A stretch of DNA of 64,000 nucleotides, from contig NZ_CP156892.1 of assembly GCF_019249795.2 (NCBI RefSeq), positions 248,001 through 312,000 of the forward strand, given 5' to 3'. Shown in pieces: positions 1-9,117 of the stretch; position 1 is the first letter of the stretch; each line of letters begins with the position of its first letter. The notes below the pieces were generated by a model. The model saw only the letters and a list, made by a program, of their open reading frames with translations. It ran no database searches and was not told the DNA's origin. The DNA is from Segatella copri (lineage in GTDB: Bacteria > Bacteroidota > Bacteroidia > Bacteroidales > Bacteroidaceae). The position numbers were made by a program, and so were the translations under genes.

Positions 1-1301
1 AAGGCGATGACGGCTGGGAAGAGTGAGAACAATGACCATACCATCGTAAGTACAGAGTCGGTGACGCTGGCTGGGTCGATCATCGTATTACCCATCTTAT
101 CTGTTATCATGTTGGCACCTGCCCAGCCCAGGAAGAGGGCGATGAGAGAACCGGAAATGGCTGTACCAAACTTCTGGCTCATCGTACCGGAAGAGAAGAT
201 AAGACCTGTAGCGGATGTTCCGAAATGCTCGGTATGGTAGTCGGCTACATCGGCATACATTGACCACATCAATGGCGAATAGATACCGATACCGATAGAG
301 GTAAGGATAACGATGGCTATCATCACCCAGATATACGACGGATTCATCGGGATGAAGAAGAAGACAACCGAGAGAACCAGACAGAGTGTTGCAGCCCAGA
401 AGAATGCCATGCGCTTGCTGCCTACCAGACGGGTGAACCAAGGAGATACACCACCGAAAATCATACAAGTTACTTCACCAAACGCCATGAAAACGGTATA
501 GTTGATAATCAATCCCTCGATGGTTACATTGCCATGCAGACAGTAATCAAACATATAGCCAGCTACGGCATAGCGGAATCCGTTGAAGAAGTTGGTACAC
601 ACGGCGATGGCTGTCATATAGAGCCAAGCCTTGTTGTGAACGAGGTCGGCAAACTGCTGGAAAGAGAACTTCTCAGCACGCTTCGGCTTCAGACGTTCCT
701 TGGTAAGGAGTCCGCAAGCCAATGTCATCACAGCTGCAATAATACCGAGCACGGCACCAATGACAGCATACTGATGTGCGGCTGTTCCACCTACCATTTT
801 CTGGAGATAAGGGAAAGAAAGCAGGGTGACGAATCCCATGGCATAAGCACCCACCATACGGAAAGAAGAGAATTGGTTCTTCTCATCATCATCCTCGGTC
901 ATCACACCGAGCAATGAGCCGTAAGGCACATTCACCATGGTATATACCGCCATCATCAGCAGATAGAGGGCGTAAGCATAGATTCGCTTGCCCACAGGAC
1001 CGAAGTCTGGTGTATAGAGCAAGAGGGCGAATATCAATCCGAAAGGAATGGCACCATAGATGAGCCAAGGACGGTAGGTACCGAAACGGCTCTGGGTACG
1101 GTCGGCAAGAGTACCCATCAGTGGGTCAGTAACCACATCAAACATGCGGGCTACGAGCATCAGTACTGCCGCATCCGCAAACGAGAGTCCGAAGACATTT
1201 GTAAAAAACAGAGGAAAAGCGATAGACATCACCTTCCATACAATACCACCCGCAGCGGCATCACCCAATGCATAAGCTATTTTTTCTTTTAAACGAGCCA
1301 T
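1..1301 (-). CDS. GPH-family sugar:cation symporter (MelB-like MFS), 3' end outside window
   Basis: Inner-membrane symporter expected to import oligosaccharides released by the neighbouring mannan enzymes. Translation from the ATG at 1301 gives an uninterrupted frame of 433 codons to the window edge, so the C-terminus is missing. It starts MARLKEKIAYALGDAAAG, and near residue 50 carries DPLMGTLADRTQSRFG, the cytoplasmic loop signature of the glycoside-pentoside-hexuronide (MelB) family, followed by many hydrophobic helices. It lies last in a minus-strand run behind GH130, GH26 and the CE7 esterase, 173 nt after GH130. In mannan loci of this phylum such transporters carry mannobiose or mannosyl-glucose; the substrate here is inference from context. 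Confidence 0.85.
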   Translation of the reverse strand, partial: MARLKEKIAYALGDAAAGGIVWKVMSIAFPLFFTNVFGLSFADAAVLMLVARMFDVVTDPLMGTLADRTQSRFGTYRPWLIYGAIPFGLIFALLLYTPDFGPVGKRIYAYALYLLMMAVYTMVNVPYGSLLGVMTEDDDEKNQFSSFRMVGAYAMGFVTLLSFPYLQKMVGGTAAHQYAVIGAVLGIIAAVMTLACGLLTKERLKPKRAEKFSFQQFADLVHNKAWLYMTAIAVCTNFFNGFRYAVAGYMFDYCLHGNVTIEGLIINYTVFMAFGEVTCMIFGGVSPWFTRLVGSKRMAFFWAATLCLVLSVVFFFIPMNPSYIWVMIAIVILTSIGIGIYSPLMWSMYADVADYHTEHFGTSATGLIFSSGTMSQKFGTAISGSLIALFLGWAGANMITDKMGNTMIDPASVTDSVLTMVWSLFSLFPAVIA

Positions 1302-1307
1302 TGTTTT

Positions 1308-1344
1308 ACTTTGAACTTTGAATTTTGAACTTTGAACTTTATGA
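1308..1344. repeat. Heptanucleotide tandem repeat (AACTTTG)n
   Basis: Just upstream of the symporter start the + strand reads about five 7-nt units of the form AACTTTG with one AATTTTG variant. Similar AAC-containing heptamer runs occur at about 2662-2686, 2710-2738 and 12648-12675. Such short tandem repeats can change copy number by slippage. Confidence 0.6.
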
Positions 1345-1400
1345 TTAGCAAAAACTATTGAATTCTTCGTTCTTCACTCTTCACTTATTAATATTTAAAA

Positions 1401-1454
1401 AGGGATTCGCTCCCCATCTATATCTGATAATACGGATGAGGAGTACGAATCCCT
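1401..1454. terminator. Hairpin between GH130 and symporter genes
   Basis: Inverted repeat with 9-bp arms (AGGGATTCG at 1401-1409, CGAATCCCT at 1446-1454) and an inner CTCC/GGAG pairing. There is no long T run, so it may be a processing or partial-termination hairpin setting symporter level relative to the upstream enzymes. Confidence 0.4.
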
Positions 1455-1474
1455 ACAATCTTAATACCTGAAAC

Positions 1475-2647
1475 TTATTTACTTAAAGTCTGTTTATTTT
1501 TTGCTACCAAAGCCTTGATCTTCTCTACAGAGAACTGAGTACGATAATCATCCTTTGGTGTATTCATGCAGTAATCTACCAATCGGTCGATGGTAGAAGT
1601 TGCCACATGCATGCGGGTATCAGAAGAAGCATAGTAGATGAATACCTTGCCATCCTCATCTGCAATCCAACCATTGGCAAAGACTACGTTCATTACATCA
1701 CCGATATACTCAGGACCTTCCGGTACGAGGAGATATCCACCTGGTTCTGCAATCACCTTTGTAGGATCCTCAAGAGAAGTCATGTACATATAGAGCACAT
1801 AGCGGAGACCGCTGGCACAGCCACGAACACCGTGAGCCAGATGCAACCAGCCCTTATCAGTCTTGATAGGATGAGGACCCTCACCGTTCTTCACCTCCTG
1901 GATGGTATGATAGTGACGGGCATTGATGATCTTCTCTTCCTTGATTTCGGCATGAGTGATATCATCAACAAGAGCCCAACCGATACCACCACCAGAACCT
2001 GTATCGATGAAACCATCCTGTGGACGGGTATAGAAAGCATACTTGCCATCAACGAATTCCGGATGGAGAACCACATTGCGCTGCTGGCTCTTGGTTTTCA
2101 AATCAGGAAGGCGCTCCCAGTTTACCAGATCCTTGGTACGAGCGATGGCTGCAGTAGCAGTAGCAGCACTGAGGTCGCCAGGCTGTGCATCATCATGACG
2201 CTCTGCACAGAACACGCCATAGATATAACCATCCTCATGAGCTGTGAGTCGCATATCATAGATGTTGGTAGCAGGAATAACATCCTCCGGCATAGTGATA
2301 GGCTCATCCCAGAAACGGAAGTTGTCAACACCATTAGGACTCTCTGCTACGGCAAAGAAACTCTTGCGGTCAGCACCCTCAACACGAACAACGAGGAGAT
2401 ACTTACCATTCCACTTGATGGCACCCGAATTGAGGGTAGCATTCATCATGATGCGCTGCATGAGATAAGGGTTGCTCTTCTCATCGAAGTCGTAACGCCA
2501 CTCCAATGGTGTATGTTCTGCGGTGAGGATTGGGTTCTTATACTTTTCGTAGATACCATTTCCCCACTCTACGGGTTCATTCTTACGGCTCAACAGTTCC
2601 TCATGATGAGCGCGAAGTGCTTTCACTTTGTCTTGAAATGTAGTCAT
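1475..2647 (-). CDS. GH130 mannosyl-glucose / mannooligosaccharide phosphorylase
   Basis: Cytoplasmic glycoside phosphorylase of 390 aa with no signal peptide, matching the size and wording of GH130 4-O-beta-D-mannosyl-D-glucose phosphorylases. These enzymes use phosphate to split mannosyl-glucose into mannose 1-phosphate and glucose. Family-like stretches include the N-terminal [18 protein letters not shown], the NATLNSGAI segment, the phosphate-pocket type [15 protein letters not shown] near residue 260 and the C-terminal [14 protein letters not shown]. Position between GH26 and a GPH symporter fits intracellular breakdown of imported mannan fragments. GH130 members differ in acceptor (glucose or mannose), so the exact substrate is not certain. 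Confidence 0.88.
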   Translation of the reverse strand: MTTFQDKVKALRAHHEELLSRKNEPVEWGNGIYEKYKNPILTAEHTPLEWRYDFDEKSNPYLMQRIMMNATLNSGAIKWNGKYLLVVRVEGADRKSFFAVAESPNGVDNFRFWDEPITMPEDVIPATNIYDMRLTAHEDGYIYGVFCAERHDDAQPGDLSAATATAAIARTKDLVNWERLPDLKTKSQQRNVVLHPEFVDGKYAFYTRPQDGFIDTGSGGGIGWALVDDITHAEIKEEKIINARHYHTIQEVKNGEGPHPIKTDKGWLHLAHGVRGCASGLRYVLYMYMTSLEDPTKVIAEPGGYLLVPEGPEYIGDVMNVVFANGWIADEDGKVFIYYASSDTRMHVATSTIDRLVDYCMNTPKDDYRTQFSVEKIKALVAKNKQTLSK

Positions 2648-2735
2648 ATTTTATTTTATATTAATGTTGAGTGTTGAATGTTGAGTATAAAATGTACATT
2701 GGACTAATGCCAATTCAACATTCAACATTCAACAT

Positions 2736-3896
2736 TTATTTAACCTTTAAAACCTCTTTGGCAAAGAGGACTTTCTTTTCCTTCTTGAATGCTTTGAAGT
2801 CCTCGACGATGGCACCATCGCCTACTCCAGGAAGATAGGCTTCCTCCTGAGGTTTATCCCAGGCATTACGCCAGAAGAGTACATAACTCAACTGATACTT
2901 CTGAAGTACAGGCCAAAGGGTTTGCGTAAACCAGTCCTTCTTGCTGGAGATACCCCTGCAACCCGTTTCGGTGAGGGCAGGAATCTTGCCGACCTTCTTG
3001 GCTGCCTCCATCAGCACATCGAGCGTAGCGGCAAGGTTCTGCTGATAGTTGGCATCGCTGTTGTCGAACTCGTAGACGTCAACACCCAGCATATCCACAT
3101 ACTTTTCTCCCGGGAATCGCTCCAGGAATTTTTCTACCGTCTTCTCGTCGCTGAGATTTGGTGACCAAGCCCAAACGATGTTATTGCACCCTGCTTTAGT
3201 AAGTATATTTAGGGTTTTTACGTATAATTGGTTATATTGTGCAGGTGTGCAACTGCTAGCTCCCCACCAGAACCATCCGCCATTCATTTCATGCCATGGT
3301 CGGAAGATGACAGGAACCAGTTTACCATCGTTTGTCTTCAAAGAAAGGATGAAATCGGAAACCTTCTTGAGCCATCCGTCGAACTTCTGTTGCTGGGCGC
3401 CTCCATCCAGGATAGCAGCTACGGCATCACCTTTCGGATCCCAGGCATTCTCGCCAGTAACCGGATTCCAAGGATGCCAACTCAAAGTAACGATGCCTCC
3501 TCTCTCATTTTGGGCAATGATTTCTTTTCGCATACGATCGAAAGATACGCCATCGAGGTTTTCCTTGCTGTCGAGCTCTAGCTTACCGAGATCAAAGCCC
3601 ATCACAGCAGGATAATCACCTGTAGTGAGTAATACATCGCTCTTTCCTTCATCCCATTTCCAAGTAGTACCATACACCGGATCATCCTGATGACCGAGCA
3701 TGATTCCCTTGTTCCGTAATTTCTGCAGTCTGACCTTCAGTTGCTCTGCCGGAGTATTGCAACATTGCTTTTTACCCTTGCAGCAGGAAGTATTGGCAGT
3801 CTGGACTGATGCGCCCGTAACGCCATCAACCTGTGCCATTGCTCCTTGCATCGCCATGAGGCAAGCAGCACCAATCAAAATTCTTTTTCCTATCAT
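2736..3896 (-). CDS. GH26 endo-beta-1,4-mannanase, secreted
   Basis: Endo-acting mannanase (386 aa) predicted to leave the cytoplasm through an N-terminal signal peptide (residues 1-21, ending AMA-Q). A short Cys-rich linker (residues 37-47) precedes the catalytic barrel. Catalytic glutamates of GH26 are visible: acid/base E203 in RPWHEMNGGWFWWG and nucleophile E310 in ALTETGCRG. The gene starts 4 nt after the stop of the CE7 esterase, so the two are co-transcribed and probably translationally coupled. The expected role is cleavage of mannan or glucomannan to short oligosaccharides. The family is assigned with confidence; cell-surface versus periplasmic location cannot be read here because no lipobox is evident. 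Confidence 0.92.
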   Translation of the reverse strand: MIGKRILIGAACLMAMQGAMAQVDGVTGASVQTANTSCCKGKKQCCNTPAEQLKVRLQKLRNKGIMLGHQDDPVYGTTWKWDEGKSDVLLTTGDYPAVMGFDLGKLELDSKENLDGVSFDRMRKEIIAQNERGGIVTLSWHPWNPVTGENAWDPKGDAVAAILDGGAQQQKFDGWLKKVSDFILSLKTNDGKLVPVIFRPWHEMNGGWFWWGASSCTPAQYNQLYVKTLNILTKAGCNNIVWAWSPNLSDEKTVEKFLERFPGEKYVDMLGVDVYEFDNSDANYQQNLAATLDVLMEAAKKVGKIPALTETGCRGISSKKDWFTQTLWPVLQKYQLSYVLFWRNAWDKPQEEAYLPGVGDGAIVEDFKAFKKEKKVLFAKEVLKVK

Positions 3897-3900
3897 ATAT

Positions 3901-5232
3901 CTATTTCTTTAATTGCTGAATAATCCAAGCCTGCCATTCATCCCACTGCTCCTGATACCAGTAATGACCGGTCATCTGGTACAGACTCAAGGTCTTAGGC
4001 GCTTTTACCGAATTATAAAGGCCGTAAGATGATGTTGGCGGAACCACCTCATCATTATAACCGAAACTGTACCAGCCAGGAACGGTGATACGACGGGCGA
4101 AGTTGACGCCATCATAATAGCGTGCACCTTCGAGTCTTGCCTTTTCCAAATCTGTAAGTTTCTGCTCTTTCCATGCAGCCCCCTGTGCCTTGTCTTCCTT
4201 ATAGAAATAGTGAGGCCAGCCGCCTGCAACTCCGTGAATCTCAGCTTCATAATCACACATAGCATCATGAACAGGAGCCAGGAATGTGATTCGCTTATCG
4301 AGAGCTGCCACAGCGATGGAAAGAAATCCACCCTGTGATGAACCCGTTACACCGATAGTCTTTCCGTTCCACTCAGGGAGCGAAGCGATATAATCCACAC
4401 CACGGACTGCACCGGTTACTACCCGTCTGTAAGCATTGCGATAAGGATTCTCGAGATTGGTATCCCAGTAGCCTTTCAGTTCGCCATTGGCAAGATCATC
4501 ATAAATCTTCTGCTGCATGGTAACAGGAACACCGTGAATACCGATTTCCAGTACGATGCACTCAGCAGGAGCCGTATAAGTATCGCCGGCATAAGGGCGT
4601 ACACCCGCACCAGGTACACGGAGCAAAGCCGGATACTTACCTTCTTTTACCGGGACACTCAGGATGCCATACATCTTAGAGCCCCATCGGTTGTTGTTAT
4701 AACTTATTTCATATACATTCTTATCCTTGGTACAACGCTCAGGCAGAAGCACCTTGGTAGGATTGAGGTCATTCTGTCTTGCCTCATCCAGTGCCTTCTT
4801 CCAGAAAGCATCGAAATCCTTAGGTTCCTGTGCGAAAGGCTGGATCTTCTCTGGAGAGAAACCTGCCGTGCAAAGTCCCTCGTAATCCTTGCCATCAACA
4901 TGAGCGATAACCTTGAGACGATAGAAGCCCGGTCTGTTCAGACTGCCGCACCATTTCATGGTTCCGCCCTTGAGAGTGGTACTTTTCTTCACCTCCGGAA
5001 ACATTGCCGGACCGGCTTCATAATCAACCTTCACCTGGTTGAGTAGCGTACCGCTCTTTCTCACATTCACCGTGAAGTTAGCCTTCTCGCCTATCCGGTA
5101 ATTCCAGTCCTGATGGTCAGGAGTTACCGTTACCACGATGTTGTTTCCTCTGATTTGTGCGCTGAGGCTTGAAGTCCCCAGCACACTCATCAGAACACCT
5201 ATAATTATTAACCTAAAAACAAGCTGCTTCAT
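3901..5232 (-). CDS. CE7 (AXE1-type) carbohydrate acetyl esterase
   Basis: Secreted deacetylase of 443 aa: signal peptide 1-25, an N-terminal beta-rich domain (about 30-120), then an alpha/beta-hydrolase of the acetyl xylan esterase / cephalosporin C deacetylase family. The nucleophile motif GSSQGG places Ser at 299; the likely acid is D394 in GYNDEVVPPT and the His is H423 in TGHYWYQE. Deacetylation would open acetylated glucomannan to the adjacent mannanases. It is the first gene of the CE7-GH26-GH130-symporter run, and a TATCTTTG -7 element lies upstream at 5286-5293 on the minus strand. Xylan as a substrate cannot be excluded from sequence. Confidence 0.87.
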   Translation of the reverse strand: MKQLVFRLIIIGVLMSVLGTSSLSAQIRGNNIVVTVTPDHQDWNYRIGEKANFTVNVRKSGTLLNQVKVDYEAGPAMFPEVKKSTTLKGGTMKWCGSLNRPGFYRLKVIAHVDGKDYEGLCTAGFSPEKIQPFAQEPKDFDAFWKKALDEARQNDLNPTKVLLPERCTKDKNVYEISYNNNRWGSKMYGILSVPVKEGKYPALLRVPGAGVRPYAGDTYTAPAECIVLEIGIHGVPVTMQQKIYDDLANGELKGYWDTNLENPYRNAYRRVVTGAVRGVDYIASLPEWNGKTIGVTGSSQGGFLSIAVAALDKRITFLAPVHDAMCDYEAEIHGVAGGWPHYFYKEDKAQGAAWKEQKLTDLEKARLEGARYYDGVNFARRITVPGWYSFGYNDEVVPPTSSYGLYNSVKAPKTLSLYQMTGHYWYQEQWDEWQAWIIQQLKK

Positions 5233-5285
5233 TGTTCAATTGTTATTAATTTATTGCTAATTGTTTATTTCCTGTTTTACGGCTG

Positions 5286-5293
5286 CAAAGATA
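5286..5293 (-). promoter_or_regulatory. Putative -7 element (TATCTTTG) of the mannan operon
   Basis: Reads TATCTTTG on the minus strand, about 55 nt before the CE7 start codon. No well-spaced -33 TTTG was found, so the promoter is supported by the -7 element only and may need an activator. Confidence 0.5.
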
Positions 5294-5442
5294 CTGCAAA
5301 TTTTCGAACTTCTCATGTATTTTTTTGCTCAATAAACATACTTTTCTTCAAAGATGAAAAAAGTGCTTTTTATAATCCAATGATACTAAATTATATTAAG
5401 GTACGCGAACATTATATATAATATAGCTCTCAACAGAATCTA

Positions 5443-5643
5443 TTGATTCCAAACTTCTTTTCCGAGAAAAGAAACATAGCTTACCTGATGTTTGGCAGAA
5501 ACCAGGGAGAACCGATTGAGGAGCATTACTATACTCCATATCCTGGTGTATCGAACAAAAAGACTCATGGGTTCATGGAAATGATAAATGATGAAGTTTG
5601 TGTTTTCCTGGAAAAGCTAAACGGACTATATCTTGAACATTAA
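5443..5643 (+). CDS. Short hypothetical ORF, unrecognised (66 aa)
   Basis: The only open frame of note in the 967-nt stretch 5233-6199. The product is charged and aromatic, with HYYTPYPGVSNKKTHGF in the middle, and has no signal peptide or recognisable domain. A strong terminator-like hairpin begins 22 nt after the stop, which is the main support for it being expressed. It could equally be a gene remnant. No ribosome-binding site stands out. Confidence 0.25.
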   Translation: MIPNFFSEKRNIAYLMFGRNQGEPIEEHYYTPYPGVSNKKTHGFMEMINDEVCVFLEKLNGLYLEH

Positions 5644-5664
5644 TCAATGTTCGAAACGGATAAA

Positions 5665-5703
5665 ATCAAAAAGAGAGGGCATTACATACCCTCTCTTTTT
5701 GAT
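5665..5703. terminator. Perfect 15-bp hairpin, bidirectional terminator
   Basis: Arms 5665-5679 (ATCAAAAAGAGAGGG) and 5689-5703 are perfectly complementary around a 9-nt loop; the A- and T-rich ends give a T run in either direction. Confidence 0.8.
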
Positions 5704-5780
5704 TGAAACTGCCAAGAAATTCAGGGGTTTTCTTTCAAAAAGAAGGAAAAGAAAAAAATCATCCCCCTCTGGTTCTTCAT

Positions 5781-5912
5781 TTCAAGTGAAGTTTATCTGG
5801 AGTTCAAATGAAGCTCACTTGATTCTGGGCAGGATGTATCTAAAATTACGTCGCGACGTATCTGGAGCTGCGTCGGGACGTACCAGATGCTACGTCGGGA
5901 CGCAATTTCGGG
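5781..5912. repeat. Degenerate tandem array, six units with exact 22-nt period
   Basis: Units start at 5781, 5803, 5825, 5847, 5869 and 5891. Most contain a short palindrome (TTCAAGTGAA, TTCAAATGAA, TACGTCGCGACGTA, GCGTCGGGACGT) followed by a spacer resembling ATCTGGAG. Sequence identity between units is low but the spacing is exact. The array is in a gene-free stretch between the CE7 and GH5_7 genes. Function unknown; see the similar array at 47022. Confidence 0.7.
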
Positions 5913-6138
5913 AACAGCATTGGAGATTATACGGGAAAAAACAGCATCAAAAACACCGCTAAAAATCACCAAAAACGCCTGAGTATCGCTATTTTTATGG
6001 CAATATATGGCAGATTATGGCAATTAAAAAGCTATTGCAATATCGGGACATTCTCATAATCAAACAGTTAACGAACTATATGGCAATTCTTTTACGAAAA
6101 AACATAAAAGTATTATCATAAAAAGTCAAACAAAAAAA

Positions 6139-6172
6139 GAGGGTGCACCATGAAAACAGATGGTACACCCTC
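6139..6172. terminator. Terminator downstream of GH5_7
   Basis: 13-bp arms 6139-6151 and 6160-6172 with a single imperfect pair, followed on the minus strand by a T-rich run, directly after the GH5_7 stop. Confidence 0.8.
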
Positions 6173-6199
6173 CTAAAACAACTAACAATTTCACTAAAC

Positions 6200-7486
6200 T
6201 TATAACTTACCAATCTTCTTCATTCTGTCTACCTGCGTCTTTACTACATCCAATGTAGATTTATCGGTAGAGAAAACGGAGTTCAGACCTTGCGCCTCCT
6301 GAGCAGGATCACCGGTGTAGTCATCACCTACCTGCCACTGCTCATGCTTAGGATTGGCAAAGCCGCCCCATCCCCAGAAGTTGCAACCGGCAAAGTAACC
6401 GCCAGATGCAGCATTGTCGCCAACAAGACTGAACACATACTTATAATATCCATCACGTGCTTCTGTTGTAGAAGAAGTTGAGAAAGAGAAACCATCACGA
6501 GGATAGCCGAACTCCTCCATCACCAATGGCTTCCTGATACGTCCGCATACCTCAAGATGTTCATCAATATACTCCTTTGTGTTCTGGCAGGAGATTTCCA
6601 AATCTTCCTGCAAATGGTCTTTTCTCGCCCAACTCCAGTTGTATGGCCAAAGATGAATGTTGCAATAATCTACATTCTTGTCGGCACAGATCCGTTCCCA
6701 ACAGTTCAGTTCACCTTCACATCCAAATTTACCTTCGCTACCGATAGAAATCAGATGATTCTTATCGAGCGAACGGATCAGCTTGCTCGCTTCACCCAGC
6801 CACTTTTCGAAAGCAGGCAACTGCTCTTTGCTGAAAGCACGAGGCTCATTACCTATCTGCCATGACATGATAGCCGGGTCGTCCTTATACTTCTTCTTTG
6901 TATATCTGTTGGTTCTCGTAAGTATGAATTTCACATAATCATAGAAAAGCTGATGCGCCTTTTCGCAGGATGCATATTTGGCGACGAAGTTCATGAAGGC
7001 AGGATATCCATCTTCGTTAGGACGGAGAGCCTGGCCCAAACCAGCCTGCTCCAGGTAATAGCCATAACCGCCACTCCATTCCCAGGAATTGTTCAGATAG
7101 AGCACGGCCAGCATCTTGCGTTTTCCCATCTCCATCAGCAGATAGTCGAGACCGGCAAGAATCGTATCGTTATAAACGCCCGGAGCTTCCTGCAGCGTCG
7201 GCTCAACCTTGGTCTTCACTCCTCGCTTTCCATCAGAGCCCACCAGGATGCGGAGGTTGTCAATGCCCATCTCCTTCATCTTATCGAGTTCCTTGCAGAG
7301 ACGCTCGCGGTTGCCGCCCTGTCCTTCTGAACCGAGGATGGCACCATACCAGAAATTGGTACCTACATAATAATAAGGTTTACCGTCGCGAACGAAATGT
7401 CCGTCCTTTACCTGCACAAAGTTTGACTTCGCAGAGATATTGCATGTAGCCAATGCCATCATCAATAAAACAAATATCTTCTTCAT
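6200..7486 (-). CDS. GH5 subfamily 7-like endo-beta-1,4-mannanase, secreted
   Basis: Second mannanase of the cluster, 428 aa with a signal peptide at 1-19. The barrel begins at once with FVQVKDGHFVRDGKPYYYVG, the usual opening of GH5_7 mannanases. Acid/base E214 lies in SWQIGNEPRAF and the nucleophile is E325 in PLVMEEFGYP. It is transcribed alone: a terminator follows it, a TATCTTTG element (7528-7535, minus strand) precedes it, and the GH5 gene upstream is about 120 nt away. Having both GH26 and GH5_7 suggests that one acts outside and the other on imported oligosaccharides, which is inference. Confidence 0.9.
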   Translation of the reverse strand: MKKIFVLLMMALATCNISAKSNFVQVKDGHFVRDGKPYYYVGTNFWYGAILGSEGQGGNRERLCKELDKMKEMGIDNLRILVGSDGKRGVKTKVEPTLQEAPGVYNDTILAGLDYLLMEMGKRKMLAVLYLNNSWEWSGGYGYYLEQAGLGQALRPNEDGYPAFMNFVAKYASCEKAHQLFYDYVKFILTRTNRYTKKKYKDDPAIMSWQIGNEPRAFSKEQLPAFEKWLGEASKLIRSLDKNHLISIGSEGKFGCEGELNCWERICADKNVDYCNIHLWPYNWSWARKDHLQEDLEISCQNTKEYIDEHLEVCGRIRKPLVMEEFGYPRDGFSFSTSSTTEARDGYYKYVFSLVGDNAASGGYFAGCNFWGWGGFANPKHEQWQVGDDYTGDPAQEAQGLNSVFSTDKSTLDVVKTQVDRMKKIGKL

Positions 7487-7606
7487 CTATTTATTAAGTT
7501 TACAGTTTAAAGATTCATTTTCGGTTGCAAAGATACGAAATAAGGGCAAAAAAGCATGATACTTTTTTGCCCTTTCTACATATAATATTGCTTTTTCTCT
7601 ATTTTT

Positions 7607-8920
7607 CTAAGGTTTCGGATAGATTTTCAGGTAATCTTCCATCCCTTCGGCTGCTCCCTGCATCACACCTTTAAATATATAGGAGTCAGAAACCACCTGT
7701 TTTTTTCTGTCGAAGATGGTCATGTGAGGAAGAGGCTGCACATTGATATCCCAGACATACTGGATAAGACCTGCCTTCATCATTTCGGCAGTCACAGCAC
7801 CATACCATGCCATCATACTCTCATTATGCTTCTCCTGATTACCACCGAAGAGAGAGGCATCCTTACGGTTGGCACCATATTCGCCGATGACTACCGGATA
7901 ACCCAGATCTACAAACTTCTGTTTCATCTTCATCACCTGATTGGTGATATGCTGGTAGGCATCCACATTCTTATTATTATACCAGATGGTGTTTACGGTT
8001 CGTCCCTGGTCATCGGCAGGAGCATGTCCTTTCCAATAAAGAGCCACCTTGCCCCAATCGGCATCTTTGTCCATCAAGGTAAATATATAAGGATCGTAGA
8101 AATGAACCTCTGCCATCAGACGGTTCTTCGCATTATCTTTCAGACGGGTGATGTCGTAAGAATCCTTGGCTGCCAAATCAATCTCGGTCTTTGGAGTCTG
8201 TACGATGAGCACACGGCTGGCATTATTACCACCGGTAGCACGGACGGCATCGATAAACACCTGTTCGTATGCCAGGAGACGGTCGGCTAACTCCTTACTA
8301 TCAGGAGCCAGCATGTCGCCTTGAACCTGCGGACTGGCGCCTCCCACTCCCGGTTCGTTGAGGACAGCAAAGAGAACCCGCTGGTCATACATCTTGAATT
8401 CCTTTGCTATATTCGTCCACAGCTTGCGGAACATCTCCTTATATTCTGTCACATTCGCCCCACTGGTAAAGGCATCATGCTCCATCCATCCGCCATCCCA
8501 GTGTTCGTTGATGATGACACAGAGACCGGCATTGAGACCATAGTTTACGATTTCCTTGATTCGTTTCATCCAGACAGGATCTATGGTCATATTCTCCTTA
8601 TCCGTAAGATGTCCAGCCACCCAGGATATAGGGATGCGAAGACTGTTGAACCCCTGCTGTTTCAAACTCCGGATATAGCTCTCAGTAGTCTTATCATTCT
8701 GCCATGAAGTTTCCGACTTCAATCCTGCCTGATTGGTAAAGACCTCATTCCAGTCGCACGCCTCCATCGTATTACCCAGGTTGACTCCTGGAGCCATATA
8801 GTGAGCCAGTTCGGTAGCCGTGAGTTTCATTTTCGAGATACGGTCATCCACAGGTTTAACCTGTGCGCCAGCCCAAGCAAAATGAGCGGCAGCCAATATA
8901 ATCATAACTATCTTCTTCAT
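7607..8920 (-). CDS. GH5 endo-glucanase-type enzyme (subfamily 4-like), secreted
   Basis: Signal peptide (about 1-19), then a GH5 barrel; 437 aa. The opening APGVNLGNTMEACDW is typical of GH5_4 (endoglucanase, xyloglucanase or glucomannan-active). Catalytic residues are visible: acid/base E189 in AVLNEPGVGG and nucleophile E347 in VVIGEYGANRK; RIPISW and INEHWDGGW are also family motifs. A TATCTTTG element sits at 8964-8971 on the minus strand. Together with the mannanases it would let the cell handle mixed gluco-mannan. The subfamily, and so the substrate, is less certain than the family. Confidence 0.85.
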   Translation of the reverse strand: MKKIVMIILAAAHFAWAGAQVKPVDDRISKMKLTATELAHYMAPGVNLGNTMEACDWNEVFTNQAGLKSETSWQNDKTTESYIRSLKQQGFNSLRIPISWVAGHLTDKENMTIDPVWMKRIKEIVNYGLNAGLCVIINEHWDGGWMEHDAFTSGANVTEYKEMFRKLWTNIAKEFKMYDQRVLFAVLNEPGVGGASPQVQGDMLAPDSKELADRLLAYEQVFIDAVRATGGNNASRVLIVQTPKTEIDLAAKDSYDITRLKDNAKNRLMAEVHFYDPYIFTLMDKDADWGKVALYWKGHAPADDQGRTVNTIWYNNKNVDAYQHITNQVMKMKQKFVDLGYPVVIGEYGANRKDASLFGGNQEKHNESMMAWYGAVTAEMMKAGLIQYVWDINVQPLPHMTIFDRKKQVVSDSYIFKGVMQGAAEGMEDYLKIYPKP

Positions 8921-9055
8921 ATATCAATCTAACATATTATCGGGTTTTGAAGTTATCATGTTGCAAAGATAGCGAAAAAACTGTAGCGTGAATGTATACT
9001 TTTGATAAAAGGATAAGTATATTATGTTAGGATGTACGATATTTGCACAAAAAAA

Positions 9056-9093
9056 GGACGCACATCAGAGAAAAATTCCCCTGATATACGCCC
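9056..9093 (-). terminator. Rho-independent terminator of the sugar kinase gene
   Basis: On the minus strand a 13-bp stem (three G-U pairs) at 9093-9081 / 9068-9056 is followed by seven T residues, 25 nt after the kinase stop codon. Confidence 0.8.
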
Positions 9094-9117
9094 ACACCTA
9101 CTTTATATCAAACTAGT

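Noticed and set aside
1607..2677. Long open frame (356 codons) on the + strand opposite the GH130 gene
   Set aside because: The translation has no domain or signal peptide, and the minus strand encodes a clear GH130 enzyme; a by-product of codon use.
5633..5962. 109-codon frame across the terminator and 22-nt array
   Set aside because: It reads through a 15-bp terminator hairpin and the repeat array; basic, low-complexity product with no domain.
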